From: Locusta migratoria
Taxonomy: Eukaryota > Arthropoda > Insecta > Orthoptera > Acrididae
Length of the DNA stretch: 64,000 nt
Assembly: GCA_026315105.1 (NCBI GenBank)
Contig: CM048750.1
Span: 76,064,297-76,128,296, forward strand
Direction of reading: 5' to 3'
The translations under genes and the position numbers were made by a program. The notes under the pieces are model-generated. The model saw only the letters and a program-made list of their open reading frames with translations. It ran no database searches and had not been told where the DNA came from. Below are positions 10,553 through 21,296 of this stretch, piece after piece (positions within the stretch are counted from its first letter, which is position 1; each line of letters begins with the position of its first letter).

Positions 10553-10769
10553 TACCATTAGTTGCTAGCGTTTTGCCCCATGGAAACGCATAATGGTTCA
10601 TTAGTGGCACATTATTCAGTGACAAAATACCGTCAGTTTTGAATATTACTGAACAATCAGTTTCATAAGCCACGATTGCCAAGTACTAACACGATTAATT
10701 TACAGGTCAGTGAAAAAACCTGCGGTAAGAAAAATTTGGATTTAGGAGAAACGTAAGAACACGTCTGGC

Positions 10770-11145
10770 AGTACTAACCTTAAAAAAAATGGTCTAGAAG
10801 ATAGGTTAAGGAAAGGCAATGCTGCGTTTATGGATTTTGTACAAGTTTATACCTACGTGAATTTGGATAAAGGTTTTGACAGTTTTGAGTGGAATACATT
10901 CTTTCAAATTATAAAGGTAGAAGTAGTAAAATATAGGGAATAAAAAGCTGTATACAATTTGTAACTTACAAAACTACAAAGTAGTTAAGAGTCGAAGTAC
11001 ATGGAAGGAGCGCAGTGGTAGGAAATAAGACAGGATTGTGGCGTGTCCCCATTGTTATTCAGTCTGTGAAGGAGAGCAAAGAGATATTCAGGCTTGCGGT
11101 GACAAGGATCTGGAAGAGTAATTGAAAAGAATCCAGGATCCATCC
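10770..11145 (+). mobile_element. RTE-type LINE fragment, degenerate
   Basis: Translated pieces match the RTE copies at 21.3 and 23.3 kb: a segment like VNLDKGFDSFEWNTFFQII at about 10860, then IRQDCGVSPLLFSL at about 11020, then DLEE-like residues. Many stops interrupt it. The order follows RT motifs 2 to 4. Confidence 0.6.
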
Positions 11146-11355
11146 TCACCCCTCCCCTACTAGGTAAATGTTGCCGAGTTCATGTGAGCCGATCCAGGTG
11201 GAGCTACGAGCAGGCAGGAGAATGGACGGGAGGCACGCTAACAGCAGTGAGTGACAAGTTGCGAATCTGAGTCTGATGGGTAACATGTCCGGCTGGTTGA
11301 GACGGTTATGGAAAGATATGAAAGCATTGTTTCGCGGCGAGTTATGTTGATAAAA

Positions 11356-12420
11356 TTTTCTCGGCTTTCCAGCCACGTCGTGTAGTTTACTATCCACGAA
11401 TTTTCGGTCGAGATCTACTCGGCCATTGACAAGTGGTTGATTGTCGAATGATTACTGCTATCGTCTTATGTAGCAGCAGTGCTGGCTGTGACGTCACTGG
11501 TGCTCCGCGACATGACCATAAAAGGCAATGTTTTGGGCGCGCGCTTGGCACGACCGCTTCAACCTACCGATCGCCGGGTACCAAGTTGTTCTCAGCTGCA
11601 AGCCGCCGTGTCTATTAAGAGTACTATCAGCTATTTTGATTTCAATCGCCTCTTTTATTACACTATTCCAGAAATGTTCGTTTATTTTAATCAAAGGACG
11701 GTGTCGTGATGGGAAGCCCATTAGCTTCAGTTATGGCAAACCTGTTTATGGAGCACTTTGAAGATATCGCCCTGGACACGGCACCTGTAAAGCGAGGCTG
11801 TTTTTATCGGTACTCTGACTACACGTTCGTTGTCTGGCCTCATGGGCGTGAAAAACTGGCGGAATTCCTGGACCACATCAACAGCATCCATGGCAAGATC
11901 AAGTTCACAATGGATAGAGATTTTACCTTGTGGTTGTGGAGAATGTTGCATAGGACAAACAGTGCGCACTATTGAACAGCGCCGTGTGGAACACGAAAGA
12001 TGTCATCGTTTACGTTATTCAGAAAATTCAGCGATTGTGGAGCATGCACTTGAAAACAGACATCGTATTGCGTTTGAGGAAACATCCAAAATTACAAGAA
12101 CGAACAGTTTCTGGAATTATGTAATAAAGATGCGATTGAGATTAAAATAACTCACAATAGTCTTAACAGAGACGGCGGCTTGCAGCTGAGCACAGCTTGG
12201 TATCCGGCAATCGGAAGGTTGAAGCGGGCGCGGCAGGCACGCGACCAAAACATTGTCTCTTGTGGTCATGTCACGGAGCACCAGTGACGTCACAGCCAGC
12301 AGAACAGCTATGTAAGGACGGCAGCAGCAATCACTGGACAGTCAACCACTTGACAATGGCCGAACAGACCTCGGCCGAAACGTCGTAGACAGTAAACCAC
12401 ATGACGCGGCTGTCTACCAA
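11356..12420 (+). mobile_element. Penelope-like element with inverted terminal copies
   Basis: The centre codes for a PLE. RT motif B reads DGVVMGSPLASVMANLFMEH from about 11698, and motif C reads RYSDYTFVVWPHG, where the usual D-D pair is broken. After a junction (internal deletion and frameshift near 11925) comes the GIY-YIG-type endonuclease region: CGCGECCIGQTVRTIEQRR, VEHERCHRLRYSENSAIVEH (11920-12150). The left arm (11356-11683) is an inverted copy, clearly diverged, of the endonuclease 3' end and 3' UTR found at 12101-12420. Inverted partial copies at PLE ends are a known feature of the group. The element is inactive. Confidence 0.85.
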
Positions 12421-12431
12421 AGCAAGCGTGT

Positions 12432-12634
12432 TCCGCGGCAGAGCTGCCGAGCGCATTGAGGCGCTATGCTACGATGCGAGTTGCCGTTCCCATCGGGGGT
12501 TCGAATCCACTCCCCTCGGGCATGGATGTTTGTGCCGTCTTCAGTATAAGCTAGTTCATAAGTAGTTTGTAAGTTTAGAGACTCATGACCCCGCAGTTAA
12601 GTCTCATAAGCTTTACAAACATTTCAAAATTTGA
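12432..12634 (+). mobile_element. SINE, subfamily B
   Basis: Head TCCGCGGCAGAGCTGCCGAG, B box GGGTTCGAATCC, full body and tail. Flanking near-repeats gcaagcgtgt (12422) and gcaaacgtgt (12635) look like a TSD with one mismatch. Confidence 0.9.
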
Positions 12635-12644
12635 GCAAACGTGT

Positions 12645-13625
12645 CGAACAACAATGTTTGTACAGCTATGGATGATCCTAAAGTAATTTGTGTACTTAAG
12701 GAATGTCGTGACACAGTCAGGCCAGAGATGCATTCAAAGAACATTTATAGGGTGGAAACTGGAGAAATTACGAGTTTACTGATCTGTTAATGCATCACTC
12801 ATGTTTGTATATAAAACACCTTGGAAGATATAGAGCTTTGACAATAAAGGAATCCTTTGCAGTAGCTCCGTACACCGCTGCAGTAGTCACTGAAGCTGTT
12901 GTGAAATTAAGTTATTAAATGTCAGTCCATTTTGCCGTTTAAAAACTAAAATACTGATTACTTAAGTTTATTAGAGTACTACAGTAGTTCCATGCAGCAT
13001 GAATCAGAACCAGAAGTAAGTTCTTAGAAGGATGCTTGTTTGCCCCACTGACTATGAGAACCTAATTTACAATGTAAGTTACTTTGACAGCTTTACGAGA
13101 AACCTCGTGTATTTCGGTTTGTTTTAACATCCGACCATCGGCCTTTATTTTAAGACTGTATGAATAACATTTGACTGTCCTTTTCTTGGCTTTTTCCATA
13201 CAACTAAATATAGCCACATATCTGTGTTCTTTACTTTTGCACATCCTCTCCAAATAATTATTCTTCTGTCGATATATAAGATGGTGTATCAATTCACGGC
13301 CAGCATTTACAACTGGCCATTGGTACGTGAGAGTAAATGTCATTTCGTTCCTCTCGTATATTCTTTTCTTTGCTAACCGAACTCACATTCTGTTAAGCCA
13401 GACACGCAGATTGTTTAGGATTGTTTTTGCAGCAACATGTGTATGCAGAGCTTTCTTTGGTGACACATCGTAACTAACAAGGGAAGTTCTCTTATAATAT
13501 CCGAGAGATGATCGCTGATCAAGCTGAAAGTGATGTCGAAATATACTTCACAATCTTAATTACTGCTGTTTTGTTCGGAAGTGGCAGACATTTGTAATTT
13601 GGGACGACTCTCACAGTCAACATAA
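12645..13625. other. Unassigned intergenic sequence
   Basis: No recognisable gene or repeat. The ORF at 13062-13343 (minus, 93 codons) has no known domain. Confidence 0.3.
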
Positions 13626-13631
13626 TTTAAG

Positions 13632-13836
13632 TTCATATGTTCAAATCTTTGTAAACCTACGAGACCAAACTGTTACAATCATCGGTCCGTAGACTTGCAA
13701 ATCACGTAAACTAACTTAAACTTACGCCAAGGACAACATATACACACACACACACACAAACTTCAATGTGCGAAGGAGGACTTAAACCTCCGATGGGAGC
13801 GGCAGCCTTAGGCAACAATGCCATTCCCACGCGACT
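13632..13836 (-). mobile_element. SINE, subfamily C, with (CA)n
   Basis: The tail (gttcatatgttcaaatcttt) is at the left. The body, a (CA)n run at about 13739-13758 and a degenerate head (cctccgatgggagcggcagc) follow. The CA run occupies the site where other C copies carry GGGTGTGTGTG, so the microsatellite grew from the SINE itself. Confidence 0.75.
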
Positions 13837-13839
13837 ATA

Positions 13840-14880
13840 TTTTGAGTTTTATTAGAAATCTTCATGCGAGTGAATAAGAGTGTTCATGGAGTAAAATAGT
13901 CCAACAATATGTGGTATTAAAACTCAATGACTTCATTGATTCAAATGATTCTGTTACAGTAAAAAAAGGTTTTGCTGAAACAGTAAATTACTTCCTCTGT
14001 TGCTCTAAAGCTCCTTTCTGTACAGTGCAACAACGCTCGAGATACCTACAAACAATAAACGTTTATATTGAGTGCGCCTTGTATACTACAGATTGCTATA
14101 GTGTAACAATTTCACTGCATATCATCGCCTAGGCTTCGAGTGGTCTTCAAAACGGAAATGCAAAGTAAAGTTACGCCGTTTTCCTCTGAAGGCCAATGGG
14201 CGCGAGAACCATGTTTGCCCTTCGCTGACACACGTCTCCGTTCGCGTGGGGGAGGGAACGTCTTGGTGGAATAACTTGCAGCTCACAAATAAGGTCTGTC
14301 GAGGACGACAGAATTCAAACATTTGACTCAAGCAAACTGAGTTGTTTGATCGTAGGAAAGAAGATGCTGACATAACCTATTACGTTTTCTTTAAAAGTCT
14401 GAGCGAGCGAATACATTTTCCTGGAGTTGCGACAGGTATGGAACTGGGCATGCGTCGATACGTCACCAGTGAAAGGAGGTCAGCCACAGTCTTGACTTTC
14501 CAACTTAACGTCCAAAACAAGAAACTAAGTATTTACAAAATAATAATAATAATATAAAACACGGTGCTTGCTTTAGGTCACCACATCCCTACACTTAAAA
14601 TGATTTTTACATGTTGTCTGTGGAAGACTTCTACTGCTGTTAACACAAGCAGCTAAATGTAACTGGACTCGTTTAAAAAAGAAGTCGTTGATGTTCTGTA
14701 GGGATTTTTTTGTAAATTCAAGATCGTAGATCACTAAATTTCTCGTTCGGAAGTGTCATACTTATTAAGCCTTAGTAAGCGAAGTTGTGCGGATATTCAT
14801 TTATTCAATTTTTTAAAAGTATCGATCTCCTTCCTCCCCCCTCCCCCACCTATGTCCATCTAATTCTGCCTCATTCTCTA
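13840..14880. other. Unassigned intergenic sequence
   Basis: No known element was recognised. The short ORFs at 13911, 14122 and 14342 lack known domains. Confidence 0.3.
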
Positions 14881-14884
14881 ACCC

Positions 14885-14975
14885 AGTGGTTCCCAATGTC
14901 TTTTGTGCTGGGACCCACAATCTTCCTGGAATATTTCGACGACCCCCACCCCCACCATGTATAGGTGTGTGTGTG
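14885..14975 (+). mobile_element. hAT-type terminal fragment
   Basis: CAGTGGTTCCCAA followed by GCTGGGACCCAC resembles the TIR and subterminal sequence of many animal hAT MITEs. The sequence then runs into a C-rich stretch and (GT)n at 14967-14980. The matching right end was not found. Confidence 0.35.
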
Positions 14976-14980
14976 TGTGT

Positions 14981-15620
14981 ACAACAGTTATTGAACGGCA
15001 ATAAGAATTACGTCTAGTGTTAAATTTAAGTTATTATTGTTGCAAATGTTTCGGTGAGTAAGACTCTCGAATGTAGCGCACGCAGCACTTTTTACTGTAC
15101 GTATACATGGTGGTCGCAAATTTCCGTTACAACCTTCTAGGACTTGTAGAGGGTAGTGAGTACATAACATTTGAATAGGAACACATGTCCGTTCCACGAC
15201 GGTTTCAATTCAGATGATTCTCATCCCCTCCTACTGGAGGAATGCAATTAGGCGTGACCCAGTACAATTGTTGCAATCAGTTTGAAAAGCATACTGAATC
15301 GTTCCGTTATTACTTACGTATTATTATTACAATTCACAACTTGTGGTTTAAATTAGTCGACAACAAGAACCCATCATATACGGCACCATCCGCAACTACT
15401 GTTGCATTACAATGTTTCAAGCCAAAATTAGTTTTACGTAGAACATGTCAGATGTAAACGTTTCCTGATATTCAAAAATGTCCACTTAGCTCTTTTACAA
15501 ATTGAGATTCTTCCCACACAGCTTAGCTCACTTCTCGAAATCCCGAAATCACCGAAATTTATCATAAAATTAATCAGTTTGGAAAACATGGTTTCCTTAT
15601 TTTGAAGAAAAAAAAAAAAA
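14981..15620. other. Unassigned intergenic sequence
   Basis: No known element was recognised. The ORFs at 14988 (minus) and 15242 (plus) have no known domain. A run of A occurs at 15606-15622. Confidence 0.3.
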
Positions 15621-15628
15621 AAGCGAAC

Positions 15629-15913
15629 TTATAATTATTTAGAGATAAAAATAACAGTCTAGTTCGCAAAATTTTACAATTTATTACTATAGGTAACTGC
15701 TTTCGACCTATGATTAGATCATCTTCAGACCTCTCGCTGTAGATGTTCAGGCGGTGAGCGTGTGGCGACTGCTCACCGCCGTACGCTCATCGCTTGAACA
15801 TCTACAGCGAGAGGTCTGAAGATGATCTAATCATAGGTCGAAACCAGTTACCTATAGTAATAAATTGTAAAATTTTGCGAACTAGACTGTTATTTTATCT
15901 TTAAATAATTATC
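15629..15913. repeat. Near-perfect 285-bp palindrome with PLE-type hairpins
   Basis: The left arm (15629-15770) and right arm (15778-15913) are almost exact reverse complements around a small GC-rich core. Each arm, read outward, carries CTGAAGAT, a stem-loop (gatcta-atca-taggtc), GAAAC and then AATAAATTG (right arm 15816-15871). This is the PLE 3'-end layout, so the palindrome may be two PLE LTRs joined head to head. Long palindromes are unstable, which suggests a fairly recent origin. Confidence 0.65.
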
Positions 15914-16645
15914 ATAAACAATCTCAAATTATCTTCAAACTCCAATTAGAACTCTTCACATTTATAACAAACACGATAAACATCCATTTTATTTCCTCTT
16001 GACGTACAATTAAAATTCTATTCGTTAACATTTATCACGTAAATCAAGATAAATACATTCATATGGCTTCTGCCAGTTCAACCATAGGACTGCTCTTTTT
16101 AAAATCTAGAAAAATTTACAAGGAATAACTTTTTTATATATTAAAAGTTTATCGTAGTCGGGAATTGACGCGCGAGGCATCTTCTCTTTGGCGCAGCTGT
16201 CGACCAGATGTTGTTATGGAAGAGGTTGTCACCAGATTTTTCACCTGCTGTGGGTGGTTGAAGACTGCCGTCGTAGTCGAGACCCTCGTGAGTTGGTTTT
16301 ACATAAAAAAGGTTATATTTTTTTCGACAATAAACACATTTTTAACATACAAAATAATAATTAACAAATAGAAATAACATATTTTATTCACTTATTTGTT
16401 AGGGTCTGTGGATCTTTTCGCGGTCAGAGGAGACTGTGCAATGGGCTATCCTTTTGTCTCATTACAGGCTGCAGAGTCACCACTATCTATCAGGCGATGG
16501 CTACTCATGGTGTGCCAGGCATATGAAACGCTGTCAACAGTTTTCACAGTAGCATATCATATTGATGCTTGGCCTCCAATGGAAAGGCTGTTTCATAATC
16601 GTAGGCTAGCAACGAGGCCTTATAGGATTCGCACAAGGGAATCCC
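15914..16645. other. Unassigned sequence
   Basis: The ORF at 16396-16671 (91 codons) contains a Trp- and Arg-rich segment but no domain I recognise. Confidence 0.3.
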
Positions 16646-16647
16646 TT

Positions 16648-17425
16648 CTTAACCCTAAACTGCCCTGGTGAATGTAGGTAACTCTAATACCCTAGTGGGG
16701 TCACTAGATTGTAAGCTAAACAAATTCATTTTTATGTATAAGTAAGGACAAAACAATTACTTTAAAATGTATGAATTTTTCTGACTTTTTTTTTTTTAAA
16801 TTCAAACAAACATTTGTCTTCATTAGAAAGATGTTATTTTCCATGTTTTACACTTCTGAAGGCATGGTTCTTGCCACCTGAAAGCGAAAAAGAGTATTTT
16901 CGAACCACATTTGTTGAAATTCTTATGTTGAATATTGATTTATAATCTCTTCAATTTTTGTAAATTTGTACAAAAATATATTCGCTTAGGATTTCTTGTT
17001 TGCAGTGGACCTTACAATCTCCATTGTATCACTTGGAGCATGAAGTCCAGTGTATTTTGTGCACGATTTCTACGACACAGTTGGCAACTCCTCTTCGGTA
17101 GGGCATATCGCGGGTTAGTGTGTGGTTCAGGCAGAATTTTTTTCTTTATCATACATTTATCCCTACGACGTAACACACACCTTCCACCTGCTCTAACCAC
17201 ATGACCATCTACATTGTCTACAGATTGATCATTATCTCCCTTTTTCGATTGTTCATCATCTCCAGAATTATAATGCACATCAGATTCATCTCATTGTTCG
17301 TTTGGGACAAAATCAGGATCGTCATTGGAATTGTCACCAAATATTTCTGATCCATTATCATGATCGGTTCCTTCCAAATCATCATCATCATCCTCATCAT
17401 CAACTGAACAGTCATCATTACCATG
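16648..17425 (-). pseudogene. piggyBac-like transposon relic, internally deleted
   Basis: A TTAACCC end lies at 16649. On the minus strand, an acidic stretch (VDDEDDDDDLEGTDHDNG near 17400-17350, then DDEQSKKGDNDQS) resembles a piggyBac transposase N-terminus. Shortly after come Cys pairs (KRSCQLC, TSCSK, GDCKVHC; 17110-16980, split by a frameshift) like the C-terminal cysteine-rich domain. The catalytic core is missing. The repeated CCCTGGTG / GGGGTC motifs at 16666, 16690 and 17597 look subterminal. No opposed right TIR was found. Confidence 0.4.
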
Positions 17426-17782
17426 AAAACTTTCTATCAAAATATTCGCTATTTTTTCAGGCTATAAAGCATGTGATTATCGTTGTATCGTTATATAAAT
17501 GATATAGACTGTTTACTTGCAAAGTAAGTGTAATAAAGAACGTATATAACTCAAAATGTAAAGTACTGCAACACAGTTAAAGAACCCCACTGCTACCCTG
17601 GTGGGGTCAAATACGACCCAAGAGACCAATGGACAGTAAACGACACACGTAAATGGGCAGCCAAACCGTATACTACCACTGTCTGGCGCTAACTCAGATT
17701 AAATGAGCGGGTAGCTCCTGGCCATGTCACCCAGCGGAGAAATATTAAAAAGAAAACTCTTGGGGTCAAATATCACCCCGCC

Positions 17783-17784
<2 letters not shown>

Positions 17785-17830
<46 letters not shown>
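17785..17830. repeat. Poly(T) tract, 46 nt
   Basis: An uninterrupted T run. It could be the poly(A) tail of a minus-strand retrotransposed sequence, but no such body is identified on its right. Confidence 0.9.
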
Positions 17831-17834
<4 letters not shown>

Positions 17835-17879
17835 GTCTTTGAACCCCGAGAAGGGATAGTCTGGCAGCAGCTAACATGT

Positions 17880-18295
17880 TGATACTTCCTGGCAGATTAA
17901 AAGTGTGTGCCGGAACCGGGACTCGAACCTGGGACCTTTGCCTCTTTCGGGCAAGCGCTCTACCGACTGAGCTATTCCGACACAACTTTACTTCAGCCAG
18001 CACCTCGCCTCCTACTTTCCAAACTTTACAGAAGCTCTCCTGCGAAACTTGCAAGACTAGCACTCCTGGAAGACAGGATATGGTGAAGACATTGCTTAGC
18101 CACAGCCTAAGGGATGCTTCCAAAATGAAACATTTCACTCTGTAGCGGAGTGTGCGCTGATATGAAACTTCCTGGCAGAAACTTGGCCCGCGAAAGGCAA
18201 AGGTCCAATGCTCGAGTCCCGGTTCTGGCACACAATTTTAATCTGCCAGGAAGTTTCATATCAGCGCACACTCCTCTGCACAGTGAAAGTTTCAT
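17880..18295. mobile_element. tRNA-headed foldback element, copy 1
   Basis: The left part has acttcctggcagattaaaa and a minus-strand tRNA-like domain (B box in reverse, GGGACTCGAACC at about 17919). The right part has a plus-strand partial tRNA-like domain and ctgccaggaagtttcatatc (18244-18263). A second inner palindrome (18137-18290) begins gtagcggagtgtgcgctgat and ends in its reverse complement. The locus is probably two partial copies of the 53.9-kb element. Confidence 0.6.
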
Positions 18296-18556
18296 TCAGC
18301 TAACATGTTGCTCTTCAGCCGAGAGTATACAAATTTGTTAACATAAATTTTAGAACAAAACAGGTCATAATATATGAATAATTTACAAATGAACATGGAG
18401 AGATAAATGGGTGAAATGACAATGACAAAGAATGACAAAACTTATATATTCAGATCTTAAAACAGCACCGGTGGAGAAAACTTTCATGTTGATTTAAGGA
18501 AACGACGACGAGACGAAGATACACATTGAAAAGCACATGGCAACGCTATGTTCTGC

Positions 18557-19522
18557 TCAAATGTTTGTAAAGCTTATGGGACTTAACTGCGGAGTCATCA
18601 GTCCCTAAACTTACAAATTACTTATGAACTAACTTATACTATACACAGCACAAACATCCATGCCTGAGGGTGATTCGAACCCCCGACGGGGAACAGAAAG
18701 AAAGAGAAAGAGTGGAGCCCCACCACGCTCGCACTAGCTTCGTGACCAACTCAATAGTTCTACTGTCACCTCTGCATGTGTTAATATTTCTAATGTAAGA
18801 ATCACAGGAGCGGGTACTGTGATGTGTGCCGTACGTGTGGGTAAGATTACCCATTAATACGGTCCATCAGGATGATAGAAGTGGTCGAAAGCTTTTGAAA
18901 CAAGAGCGGTTTTAAGGGCAGAGGGAAAAAAGTGCCAAGGCAAGTGCCAAGGGAAAAAAGAAACCATCTGCGACAGTCAGGAGCGGCTAGTAAGAGCAGT
19001 AGCGGATTATTGCTATCTGCGACAGATCATGCAAGGGTTTGGTTATGTTAGTTATTGGGTATAGTGCAAGCTCGTTACCATTTTCATTGCGTGTTTGTCA
19101 TAAGTTTGACAATCCGGTTTGATGAGTCGCCCCTCTGCAGTTGGCACTGGGGATGTCTCTTGGGCTATCATCAGCGGCGGCTGGCTGCAACAATCACGAT
19201 TGACAGGCAAATGGTCGATTTTGAGATCGGCCTCTAAGTGTATGGGTTAGTGTGGGACTTGTTTGTGTTTTGTGCTTGTTCATGTTCCCTGCGATTGCCG
19301 GTTTGTCGGTGGTGATAACTCATCTGGCGTTGCCAGTCAGTTGTGCTGTGATGCAGGGGTTCGATGAACAATAATTTTGTTTGCGTCTATAAGGCTTGCC
19401 ATAGGTTTTTATCTATTCCTGAGAAATAGTGTTTTCGGTCGGTTGTGCTTCCACCTATGGTTGTGTGCCAGCCTCGCGCATCGAAACATAGCGTCTCAAT
19501 GCACTCGGCCGCCCCGCCTCAG
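18557..19522 (-). mobile_element. SINE B split by a ~778-bp insertion
   Basis: The tail and body (18557-18692) end at cccgacggggaac. The missing head (gcctcgcgcatcg...cactcggccgc) reappears at 19471-19522. A perfect TSD, cgctatgttctgc, lies at 18544-18556 and 19523-19535, outside both pieces. This shows that they are one insertion later split by the sequence at 18693-19470. Confidence 0.85.
18693..19470. mobile_element. Unknown ~778-bp insertion inside a SINE
   Basis: Its limits are set by the interrupted SINE B. It begins with a purine run (agaaagaaagagaaagag) and ends gttgtgtgccag. No long ORF and no clear TIR are visible, and no more than a 2-4 bp duplication of the host SINE is seen. It is mildly GT-rich. 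It could be a retrotransposed cDNA, an LTR-type fragment or an unknown non-autonomous element. Confidence 0.55.
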
Positions 19523-19535
19523 CGCTATGTTCTGC

Positions 19536-20400
19536 CTGTGCGGCGGTTGCTGATGTTGTGAGATTACTGCCCAATAGAAATACTGGTAATTAATAGCATT
19601 TGATAATTAAACAGTATGAAGTTCACTGCAAACATTGACCATGCCAATGCACTAAATGTTACACAATTTTAATCTTATTAATTATGGTAGCAATGTATGT
19701 ACACAGTTGCGTGACAACATTTATAGTTAGGCCATAGGTAGAAATTCTCCACGTTGAGATTTGCTGTGTGCTTGTAGCTGACGGGAGGCCAGCGAGCAGG
19801 CCGATGTTGGTGGCTTGTTCCAACTTAGGATTTTACAGTTCGTTTCCGGTGAGGGGAGAGAGGGACAATGGCGAGTGCCAGGCACAGTGCAGTGCACAAA
19901 TATTGTAATACTACTGGCATTTGAAGTAATAGGATGCAGTTAGGAACCTTTAAGGCCCTCATTACAAAATAGCCTGTTGATAAATAAACAATACATTAGC
20001 TGATATAGTCACATCTAACGTAATATATTTAATTGACAATGAAAAGTAATAAATTACCAACGAAGACAAGACAGTTACACAACTAGCATGGCAATGTTTG
20101 TTTATAAAAATAATATATTAACTATTTCTCATTTTATTTTCAATTAATCTTTTGTATTTTATCTTGAAGTATTCAGTTAAATCACTTATCTGTGGTATAA
20201 GAAATTGCACAATTATGATAAACAGTACAAAGGATGTTTATATTAATATAAAAACGTAAGAAAATATTTGTTTAATGTGTAGTGTAATTATTTTGATTTT
20301 AAGTAAAGTTTTAGAAATGTATTGGCTGAGCGCTGTACGTTGGCAAATCGGTTACAACAGCTTACATGGGGATGTTGATGACGTAGGGGAAAAAACCCCG
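19536..20400. other. AT-rich intergenic sequence
   Basis: No gene or known repeat is recognised. Confidence 0.35.
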
Positions 20401-20800
20401 GCAGTTGAGTTTTGGCGCGCGCGCGCGCGCGAGGGCAGGAAGTGAGGACTCCAGAGAGCAGGTGGTGTGGCTGGCCTGGCGGCGTCGCTCTGCCTCGGTC
20501 GGCATGTGGATCTCGAGGTGGTGACTTGAGATTTGTCTGTGGCAATCGCCACGTGTGGTTGCTCGTCGTAGACTGCACCAAGTTAAATCGAGTGCTACTG
20601 TGTTTTTGTGAATATTTAGCCGGCGGAACAAGGTGTGCATCGCATTGAATTAAAGTGACTGTGATTTGTTAATGTAACACGTGTCGTCCCATAGGCATGA
20701 ACATAAACGGTGTTTGAGACAGCCACGTGGTGTGAAAACGATTCGCGACAAATATTCATTTTGTCTGGGGGCTCACGAGCTATAACTTCATTTGGTAAAT
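20401..20800 (+). other. GC-rich stretch; possible LTR or leader end
   Basis: It contains a (GC)n run at 20414-20431 and GC-rich sequence. At 20763 it has TGGGGGCTC, which equals the first 9 nt of a primer-binding site complementary to the tRNA-Pro 3' end. The match stops there, and no gag or pol follows. The ORFs in this area overlap on both strands and are not supported. Confidence 0.2.
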
Positions 20801-21290
20801 TTACCGACGTACAGACACGACAGCCACATGGTTCAAACATTTGTGAAATAAACAACATAAAGTGAACTTTCACGTGTTTTCAAAAATAGTAGTTAGTACA
20901 CCCTTTTCTCTTATGAACTTGATTTTATTATGAATTTGTTTTTTTAATCATATGCAGGGAAGGAAAGCTGCGAACGTGTGATATCATCCCCTAGAAAACG
21001 AGTCAGTCGCAATCACAGTTCCAGTGTTTTTGCATGTTTAGGAAATTGGTTCGCAGCTGGTGGTTGTGAGTTTATAAAATTAAACTTTCTCTATTTTAAA
21101 CTCTCACCCCGATCTTCACGCTCGCAATGTTTCAAAACCTCAGGTACACAGGAAGCATTAAGTCACTGCACATTTACAATCACTGACACAGAATTAAAAT
21201 CACTGAACACTCCACCAGGGCAGTTAACGGTTAATATTCTACAATATGGTTGGAGCAGGGTCCCCCCTCGGTTTCTCTAGATCCCCTTAT
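20801..21290. other. Unassigned sequence
   Basis: The 100-codon ORF at 20978-21280 matches no known domain. Confidence 0.3.
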
Positions 21291-21296
21291 TTTAGA

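Noticed and set aside
20763..20780. A retroviral-type primer-binding site
   Set aside because: Only 9 nt match the tRNA-Pro complement and no gag or pol follows; listed only as a weak possibility.
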